Assembly (NCBI GenBank): GCA_015179125.1
Contig: WHVA01000364.1
Span: forward strand, 54,740 to 118,739
Direction of reading: 5' to 3'
Source: Gautieria morchelliformis
Taxonomy: Eukaryota > Basidiomycota > Agaricomycetes > Gomphales > Gomphaceae
DNA: 64,000 nucleotides
Part shown: positions 56,674 through 64,000 of the stretch, piece after piece
How the letters are laid out: each line of letters opens with the position of its first letter
Numbering within the stretch: position 1 is the stretch's first letter
Position numbers and translations under genes: made by a program
The notes under the pieces: model-generated
Seen by the model: only the letters and a program-made list of their open reading frames with translations
Databases searched by the model: none
Told to the model about the DNA's origin: nothing

Positions 56674-59177
56674 GGGAACACGCGTCAGCCACGCTGATCG
56701 GGTCGTCCCCTATGTCACGTGCCGCTGCTGCCATTGAGTACTTGAGGGGGCGGCACGTCCCCCCCTCAGGCTCGGCGGCGATGCGACTGTCCAGCTCTGC
56801 CAGAGAAGCCAATGCCATGCCGTCCGTGGGTAGTGGCAATCCTTGCAGGTAGGCAGGCGCGTTTGCGTGGCCCGTACTGCTGCCTGCACCGTCCACGATC
56901 CCTCACACGTACGCAGAGGGTTTTCGTGTGCGCTGGCCCCTACCCTGCGGCGGGTCTGGCGGTGCGTCCGCCCTCTTGAACCCCTCGAGCGGGTCGATCC
57001 GCACAGTCTGTTCTGGTGGTGCTGGCGGTAGTGGCGGTGGTCTTTGGGCCTGATGGATGCTGCTGGCGCCCTGGCTGCCCTGAGGGTCAGACTCCCCCTC
57101 AGCCAGTGCGTCAGCAGGAGTCACAAGGATAGGGGCGTCGAATGTGACATTACGTTCGACCGTGACATGGCGTTTTCCGGGCCAGTAAACCCTGTGCCTT
57201 TACTCTTGTCGCTGTACCCCATCCACCTGCCCTCATCAGACTTTGCATCCAGCTTGCTGGAGTGTTCTTTCAGCACAAAGGCTGTTGTGCCCCACTCAGG
57301 TAGGTCCATGAGATCGGGCTTCGCGCCGTGTACCAGCTCATATGGCGTTTTGCCATTGAGGGCGCCCGTTGAGGTACAATTTTTTAACCAGACCGCGTGT
57401 TGCACTGACTCAGTCCACAGGAACTTGGGCAAGTCCACTGTCAGGAGCATGGCTCGCGCGCGCTCTAACAGCGTTCTGTTCAGACGTTCCGACACCCCGT
57501 TCTCCTCTGGCGTGTCATGTACGGTAAGACTCCGTACCGTCCCCTTTGACTTAAGGTGCATGGTAAATTCCTGCGAAAGATACTCACCGCCGCAATCCAT
57601 TTGCAGGTGTTTTATTTTCATGCCGTGCTGGGTCTCAACCCACGCCTCGTATTGCCTATAGCAGCCGAACGCTTCGGCCTTCCTTGCCATGGGGACGAGG
57701 TAAGTCCACCTATTGTGGTCATCAGTAAAACTGACAAAATATTCCTTGCCATCGTAGCTCTGGGGGTTCGCCGGCCCCCAGACATCCGAGTGGACCTTTT
57801 CACCAAAAGTGGAGGCTCACGGTCCATCCCACGCCTGCAGGACCAGCTTGTGCGTAGGCTTAGCTTGCGTGCATGCCTTACAAAAGCTCGGCTGACTTGA
57901 AGCATCCAAGTCTAGCCCTGTTATGGTACCATCCCGGACGAGTTTCCGGGCGATCAGCGGGGATATGTGGCCCATGCGCCGGTGCAGCTTGTCGATGGTG
58001 AGCATTTTCCTTACTGCATTTGCCGGTGCAGCCACGGACTTATGCTCTACCTTGTAGAGCCCGTTCGAGAGTGGGACCTGCCCCAGCAGTGCCCCTCTCG
58101 AGTCTCGGATCAGACATTGTCGGTCCTTCAGGAGGACTGAGTAACCGGCCGTGTCGCAGCACGTGAGGGATATCAACGTGAATGCCAGATCCGGGCAATA
58201 CAACACGTCTCGCAAGGTAACGTGCGTCGTTGTTTTCCCGTTGGGGATGCCTATCCTCATGTTCCCTATCCCAGTAGCGTGGAATATCGTCTTGTCCACG
58301 GCGTTGATCGCGCGCGGCGCGATCTCTTTGAAGGTAATGAACCGGTGCCGGTCTGGTGACATGTGCCCTGACGCTCCTGAGTCATAGACGTCGACCTCGC
58401 GGCCTGTTATCGGACTCGTTCCTAGAGCAAGTGCGGTCCCGGCGAACGTCGTTGTGAAGGCGAATTCCTCGCCTCCCGTCGCTGTGTTCGCCGAGTCGGT
58501 GCCCTTCTTGTCAGTGTCACCCTCTTTTTTGTCCTTCTTCTTGGCCTTAGAACGGCAATCTGCCTTCTTATGCCCCTTTTTTCTGCAGTTCCAACATTCA
58601 ACGTCAGTCTTAGCGCTGCTCGAGGTACTGCTGCGTGGCTGTGGTTTTCCACGGCCCTTCGCTGCTACAAGTGCATTCTCGCCGGCCTTGAGTTGACGTT
58701 CTTTGATGGTAAGTCGTTCGAACTCATCAATCAGCGTTTCCACCACCTGATCAGGTTCCAATCTGGCCTTCATGTGCGTTGCAGACATCGTGAGGGCGTT
58801 TATCAGTGGGTGGTAGGACTTCGGGAGCAAGCCAAGGATGATGGTTACTAGATCATCGTCGGTGAGTGCCGCGTTCATGCTCGCAAGTTGTTCGTGCATT
58901 TTCATGAGCGACTCTAGGTGAGTGCGGACATTTGAGTCATCCTCACATTTCATTTCGTACATGCGTCGGCGCATGTTGACTTTGACGGTGAGGGCCTTCG
59001 CCTTGTGCTTCGCGCACACAGTGTCCCAGACCTCCTTCGCAGTGTCCAGGTTCCGTACCTCTATGAGGACGCTGTCGGGCACAGTAGTGAAAATCTGCAC
59101 CTTGATAGTCGCCTCGCGCTGATGATAGTCGTCCCAGCATTTTTCCAGCTCTTCTAACTCCTCCTCTTCCTTCTATG

Positions 59178-59870
59178 TGTTACGACCGTTCATTTCCGAC
59201 TTCCGACCCTCAGTTCCGCCATACATTCCGCCTCTCCAATAGTTCCGCCACACGTTCCGCCCCTCCGACATTTCCGCCATTCCGCCCCTTGTACATTTCC
59301 CTTGTTATTTCGACTCTATTACTCGGACCCACCGGACCCACCTCGCCATTCATCAAAACCATATATCCGGTCACCCTTGTAGTTCGTTGTCAGATATGTT
59401 TTCCCGACCCCTTGTTCTTTGCCATTGTTCTACCTTACCCTGAACCCCCCTTGTAGTCCCATTGTTCCCAATTAGTTAGTTCCCACACATTGTACTCGAC
59501 TTCCGCTTCCTCCGGAATTTGTTTAGTACAACACCATTACTTGTTGCTCTGCGCTTTGTATAAAACCCCCCTCATGTATGTCTGTTAATCTGCAATCAGA
59601 TAATCACCTTCGATACTTGATTTCCTTCGCTCCATCTCCTGTTCTTAGCACAGCGAGTCTAGCAAGATCTCAGTCTCTCTCTCAGCCTTCCGTCTTCCGC
59701 CTTCCGCCTCAGTTCCGACTCAAGTTCCGACCAAACCCCTGGTCCAGTACTTTCCGACTTCCGGCTCATTTCCGAAATACCTAGGACGATAGTTCATTGG
59801 GGGCGCAACCTATAAGTTGAAGCCGCTGTCCTTTCCAGTTCCGACTTAGTGGAAATCTCGATACGTAACA
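59178..59870 (+). repeat. 5' LTR of E copy 2
   Basis: Close to identical to the 3' LTR of copy 1 (18212-18903), including the CTCTCTCAGCC variant, so the two copies are recent and closely related. Confidence 0.92.
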
Positions 59871-59903
59871 GTATTATCTGATTCCCACCCGATAACTATC
59901 ACT

Positions 59904-60779
59904 ATGCCTCCTTGTACCACAGCAACTTCAGCTCGAGCAGGAGCTGTCGAAGCTCTCTCTTATTTTGGCAATCTTAGATCCGCAGCACCAAGGCACGCGG
60001 AACCCTCCAGCAGCTCTCGTGCCGACGATGAGCTTTCCGATGCTTTTCCGCAACGTTTCGAAGAAGTTCCCGACGCTAATCCCGACGACAATCCCGACTA
60101 CGACGGGAATTCGACGAGTAGCAGCGGCGAACAAACAGCAGTGTCATTCCGACGCCCAGCTCCACCACCACCACCTCCACCAGGACCACCTCCAGGCGGC
60201 CCTCATGGCGGCCCACCCGGCGGTCCCCCAGGCGGTCCTCCACCTCCAGCTCCACCTCAGATTCCCGCCAACCCAGTTCCGCCCGCGCCAGTTCCGGATC
60301 TTGCACAAGCCATCGCCATGCTAGCCGGACAACTCCAGCGCCCGGCCCAAGCACCACCACGACCCAAGACTAAGGTCCGCGAACCAGATCAGTTCGACGG
60401 TTCCGACCCCAAGAAGCTCCAGCCATTTCTGGTCCAGCTTCAACTCAACTTCCGCGATCGTCCTGACGCCTTTCCCGACGACGAACGAAAGGTCAACTAT
60501 GCCCTTTCCTATCTCCGAGGCACGGCTCTCGACTACTTCGAGCCCGCCCTCATGGATCCGTTCGCTCTCGTCGACTGGGCCGACGATTACCCCAATTTCA
60601 TTTCCGAACTCCGCAGCAACTTCGGACCATTTGACATGGAAGCCGATGCGGAAAATGAACTCGATAAGCTTCGCATGAAAGACACTCATAAGATAGCTAA
60701 ATATATCGTCTCGTTTCAGCAGCTCGCTCCTCAAGTCCAATGGGGAGAAGCCGCACTCCGACGCCAGTTTTACATGGGC
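59904..60779 (+). pseudogene. Gag of E copy 2, 3'-truncated
   Basis: Starts at the same ATG as copy 1 and matches it closely through the capsid core. The Pro/Gly block is shorter by several GGPP units. It stops at the B junction near 60779, before the Asn-rich linker and zinc knuckle. The frame continues into unrelated B sequence to 60893, an accidental fusion. Confidence 0.88.
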
Positions 60780-61061
60780 TTTGTCAGGGGACACCCTGTT
60801 TTCCATTTCCAGTTCCGACTCTTCCAGTTCCGACTCCATTTCCGACTCCGCTTCCGATTCCAATTCCATCTCCGCCTCCGCTCTCGGAAATGATTCCGCT
60901 TCTGGGAGAACTTCCACCAGTTCTGTTCGCCTTCCCAGTTCCACTCCAATTTCCGAGTTCCACCCTCAGAACAGTGTCGGAAATCAAGCGACTCGCGTAA
61001 TAGGTGACATCAAGGGTCGATCAAGGGTCAGGGAGGTGCAGGGTTGATGGCGGGTGCCAAG
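60780..61061 (+). pseudogene. C-terminal tail of element B pol
   Basis: Reads MSGDTLFSISSSDSSSSDSI...HPQNSVGNQATRV, parallel to the end of B copy 1 (32660-32420, minus). It is the low-complexity extension after the chromodomain and runs up to the B LTR at 61062. It belongs to a different B copy from the gag that follows the LTR, or to a tandem arrangement. Confidence 0.82.
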
Positions 61062-61259
61062 TGTTGTCCCTGGCTGCGCAGCGTAGTATAATACGGGCTG
61101 GCTGACATTGGGGGTCCTTAGACTTTTCTCTTTGGATTTCCCCTTGTCAGGTGAGAATCCCCTCTCTTGTATGCTCTGTTCATTTATACAGACTTTGGAT
61201 TTCCCCTTGTCAGTTGTGTGGTAGTGTGATCTCCACAACTAGCCAGGGTTGCCCTTACA
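61062..61259 (+). repeat. LTR of element B between pol tail and gag
   Basis: 198 bp, TGTTGTCCCTGGC...GCCCTTACA. Compared with the 135-bp copy at 29614 it has an internal duplication of TTTGGATTTCCCCTTGTCAG separated by about 40 bp. The pol tail lies on its left and gag on its right, so it serves as 3' LTR of one unit and 5' LTR of the next. Confidence 0.82.
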
Positions 61260-61446
61260 GCAGAAAAGTCTCTCCCATAGAGGACCGGCGGTCGTACTGC
61301 GTGTCGCAGCCGCCATAGGTGCGTTCGGAATCGGAGACAGCGACTCGGAGATCGCAACCTCTTCCGCACACACAGCGTACGACAGCCCTTCTTCTTACGT
61401 CGAGCTCCCAACCCCGGAAATCCCGTCCCACATTTCTCCTTCCGAC

Positions 61447-62471
61447 ATGGATCCGGACGATCGTCTTCGGAATATGGAGGAGGAATTGACGCGGAACCGG
61501 ATGAAGACCGACGCGATTGAAACAGCCTTACAAGCGATTTTGGCTAAGTTAGATATTCCACAAGGTGGTGGAAATGAAATGTTGGATGATCCGGATTTCG
61601 GAAAAGCGGAACTAGCGGAGGAGAGAAAGTCCGCGAAGTTAGCAAAGGTCAAACCCGCAACTCCGGCGGACTTTGACGGAGATCGGGAGAAGGGACGCGC
61701 ATTCTTCAACACATGCAGCATCTACTTCGCAATTGTCGGAGACCTCTTTCCGAACGACCAGGCTCGGATTCACTGGGCATTGTCCTTTTTCAAGTCGGAC
61801 CGCGCATCCCGTTTTGCAAACAAGGTGATCCGACATGAAGCAAAGGGCAAGGGGAACTACTTCCGAGACTGGGACGCCTTCGAGAAAACATTTTCCGACC
61901 AGTTCTGCCCAAAAAATGAGCAGCTCACAGCCTTACGAAGCTCGAGGGGACCAGCTGGTACCAGGCCAAGGATCCGGTCGATGACTATATCGATCGCTTC
62001 CAGGAGCTCATCGACCTTGCGGAGTATGATGACGACAAGACGATCGTCATCAAATTCCGACGAGGACTCGATCCGACACTCCAGAACCAAGTTGCGCTGC
62101 TTGGGGATGGAGCTCCGGACTTTGATGACCCGGAAGGGTGGTACCAAGCTGCACAGAGGGTGTCCCGGAACAGGGAAGCAAATGAGGCCTTCGTGGAGAC
62201 GAGCCGGAATATGACGCGCAGTTCCACTCGTCCTACTCCACCTGTGCCAAAATCCGGAAGCGCATTCATTCCCATGCGGAAAGTATTTCCGACGCTTTCT
62301 CTGCCCGCTCCTATTAGGAACCATAGCCCTCCTCCCTCGAAGAGTGGCCCTGCCCCGATGGATGTTGACCGCATGCGCGGAAAAGGCCGCGGAACTATCA
62401 CCTGCTTCCGATGTCAACAACCAGGCCACTATGCCCGCGAGTGCCCCAAGCATTTGACATCCGGCTTATGA
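61447..62471 (+). pseudogene. Gag of element B, copy 2, one frameshift
   Basis: The first credible ATG is 61447 (MDPDDRLRNMEEELTRNRMK, coiled coil). The capsid core follows: TPADFDGDREKGRAFFNTC, HWALSFFKSDRASRFANK, FSDQFCPKNEQ. A 1-nt loss near 61938 shifts the frame; the rest continues as a Pro/Ser-rich linker and a CCHC knuckle, CFRCQQPGHYARECP (about 62403-62447). The open frame from the LTR to 61447 may be leader. Confidence 0.85.
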
Positions 62472-64000
62472 CCACAGAGGAGAAACTCGAGCTCCTTCCA
62501 GAGTTCCTCGCACTTGCGGACATAAGCGGAGTGCCTACTGCGGAAGGAGTTTCCGAAAATGCGGAACATGGCGCATCGGAAGCGGAAGATGCGTCGGATT
62601 TTGTGACGCGCAGCGGGTGAGATGTGTGCCCTGCTGCCTGTACATAACCGGTTTGCCTGTCTTGAAGTAGAGAATGAAAAGCCCCGACTCCCCTCACTTC
62701 ATACAGACCCACCGGATAAAGTCACACAAAAGCCAAATCCGACACCCGTCTATCCCGCATCCGCCCTTGGGAGAGACGCCTTCCGAAGCGCTATGTCGTT
62801 GCTGCCACCCCTGGCCCCAAGTCACTAGTCATTAAGGTAGAGATCCAGACGACAGATACGGCGGAAGTCAAATCCGGACCCGCCCTTGTCGATTGCGGGG
62901 CCACTGGTCAGTTTATGGACCGGGACTATGTGGAACAGAACCGACTGACGACGCGGAAGTTGCAACGTGCAATCCCGGTGTTCAATGTGGATGGAAGCCC
63001 CAATGAGGCAGGGTCCATCACGGAGATAGTGGACACAATTCTCCGCTACGATGGACACTCGGAACGCACTTCCTTCGCTGTCACCAGCCTGGGGAAGCAA
63101 GACATCATCCTTGGGTTTACCTGGCTTCAAGAGCACAACCCGGAGATCAATTGGCAGACTCGGAAGGTACTGATGAGTCGATGTCCAGCCAAGTGTCACA
63201 TGTGCCGGTCGGAAGTGCGGAAGGAGCACCAGGAGCAGCGGAAGACCGAACGGCTCATACAGACATGTCGTTCCGGCCCCCATCCACTGCTTGCAGAAGA
63301 AGACTCGGAAGCGGAATTTGACCCGGATCCCCCTTCCAATTCCGATTCCGACGTCATCCGACTCGGCCTGGAAGACGCTCTGACGGAAGGGGAGCGCTTG
63401 CTGTACGTAAACCTTCCGCCGGAGGCGGAACACATCCGCGCCACCGGAAATATTTCGCAACGCCTTGCTGAAGCCTCTAAGAGGTATGATAGAGTGGAGG
63501 CGGAAATTCCGGAGTACCTGCGGGAGTTTGAGGACGTCTTCTCCAAGGAGTCGTTTGATGCCCTGCCTCCGCGGAAACTGTGGGACCATGCCATCGAGTT
63601 GGAGCCTGGGTCGAAGCCCACCAACTGCAAGGTCTACCCGCTGTCACCCAAGGAGCAGGTAGAGCTCGATGCATTCCTTGCGGAAAATCTCCGTACAGGG
63701 AGGATCCGCCCCTCCAAGTCACCCATGGCATCTCCGGTGTTCTTCATCAAGAAGAAGGACGGCTCGCTCAGACTTGTGCAGGATTACCGGGCCTTGAATG
63801 CGATCACGATCAAGAACCGGTACCCCATTCGCTCATTTCCGAATTGATCACACAACTCCGCGGGGCGAAGTACTTCACTAAGCTGGATGTCCGCTGGGGC
63901 TTCAATAATGTCCGGATCCGGGAGGGAGATGAGTGGAAGGCCGCATTCCGCACCAACCGAGGACTCTTTGAGCCACAGGTCATGTTCTTTGGCCTCACCA
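62472..64000 (+). pseudogene. Pol of element B, copy 2, runs off the window
   Basis: A linker rich in acidic residues (TTEEKLELLPEFLALADISG, about 62468) with frame breaks near 62615 and 62800. Then protease ([13 protein letters not shown], about 62884; [15 protein letters not shown], about 63110), and an acidic spacer with a CPAKCHMC-like segment (63181-63205). The RT start follows ([19 protein letters not shown], about 63744). A 1-nt loss near 63830 breaks the frame; RT continues in another frame to the window end ([21 protein letters not shown]). B copy 1 carries the homologous region, so missing parts can be compared there. Confidence 0.88.

Larger units (their letters stand above)
53435..59177 (-). 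pseudogene. Copia-H gag-pol, nearly complete coding region, interrupted
   Basis: Minus strand, entering from the E LTR at 59177. Gag (VWDTVCAKHKAKALTVK, ...NALTMSATHMK), zinc knuckle CWNCRKKGHKKADC (about 58580). Protease DSGASGHMS (about 58380). Integrase zinc motif HRRMGHIS...CKACTQAK, core with MDCGGEYLS and PEENGVSERLNRTLLE. RT: QTDIDGAYLNA and AIYGLKQSGREWY (about 55690-55560), metal-binding VDVDDLTMA (about 54400). RNase H: STTEAEYIA and ending near 53435. Interrupted by solo LTR D (54422-55457) and solo LTR E (56007-56673). Damage: TGA at 57817-57819 and 56900-56902, a 1-nt loss near 57190. The 5' LTR and start of gag are missing. Confidence 0.9.
59178..60779 (+). mobile_element. Ty3 element E, copy 2, truncated after gag capsid
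   Basis: 5' LTR 59178-59870 (693 bp) inserted in Copia-H gag after CTATG (59173-59177), followed by the same leader and gag as copy 1. The match to E ends at about 60779 within gag (after RRQFYMG) and the next bases are the pol tail of element B. Because that is not a terminus of B, the junction is a rearrangement and not an insertion. Confidence 0.9.

Noticed and set aside
61249-61446. N-terminal extension of B gag overlapping the LTR
   Set aside because: Starts from a non-ATG codon inside the LTR; 61447 is the first credible ATG, followed by a coiled coil.
1-64000. CRISPR arrays, tRNA and rRNA genes, bacterial operons
   Set aside because: No regularly spaced repeats with unique spacers, no recognisable tRNA or rRNA, and gene structure is intron-rich and fungal.

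Overview
The window is from a fungus, almost certainly a basidiomycete of the Agaricomycetes. It is a retrotransposon graveyard with one clearly intact host gene. The evidence is the uniformly short introns (46-67 nt) with GTRNGT-like donors, a KDZ (Kyakuja-Dileera-Zisupton) transposase of the cysteine-cluster-associated type, chromodomain Ty3 elements, and a fragment of a fungal protein O-mannosyltransferase. I see no tRNA, rRNA, CRISPR or prokaryotic signal. Family labels used here are local names: gag family A; Ty3 chromoviruses B, C and E; LTR families D, F and G (only LTR-like units seen); Copia-I and Copia-H.

Layout. 0-3 kb: decayed gag A and a Copia-I solo LTR. 4-8.3 kb: a 411-bp MITE, then a 15-exon M16 (insulinase/STE23-type) protease gene whose exons add up to one open frame of 1007 codons. 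8.3-10.9 kb: decayed fragments and a D LTR cut by element E. 10.9-18.9 kb: E copy 1 with both LTRs. 18.9-21 kb: 5' half of Copia-I. 21.6-24.6 kb: KDZ transposase. 25.6-26.7 kb: solo LTR D. 26.7-29.6 kb: unrecognised spliced-looking sequence. 29.6-46.1 kb: element B copy 1 (minus strand), into which G (itself carrying F) and a complete element C are inserted; C in turn carries solo LTRs of E and Copia-I plus a second F. 46.1-53 kb: D LTRs (one carrying a solo C LTR), an O-mannosyltransferase fragment, an unrecognised spliced gene and a minisatellite. 53.1-59.2 kb: Copia-H (minus) interrupted by solo D and solo E. 59.2-64 kb: truncated E copy 2 fused to B copy 2, which runs off the end.

Insertion boundaries are sharp. 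Ten elements have exact 5-bp target duplications, and removing the insert restores the host element's reading frame, so the relative age of most pieces can be read directly.

The most interesting signal is shared by Ty3 elements C and E. Each has a gene on the opposite strand between pol and the 3' LTR, with its own ATG, TATA-like box and intron, encoding a Zn2Cys6-type cysteine cluster plus charged or helical regions. The same elements are saturated, in LTRs and in coding sequence, with family-specific CpG-containing 5-mers (E and B: TTCCG/CGGAA; C: CCTCG and CCGAG; D LTRs: GCGAA). Together these suggest an element-encoded DNA-binding protein that recognises its own family's dispersed motif; this is inference. 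C and E also share a gag-pol layout in which pol lies in the -1 frame behind an A-rich slippery heptamer directly at the gag stop. Many elements carry TGA stops where arginine (CGA) is expected, pointing to decay of methylated CpG.
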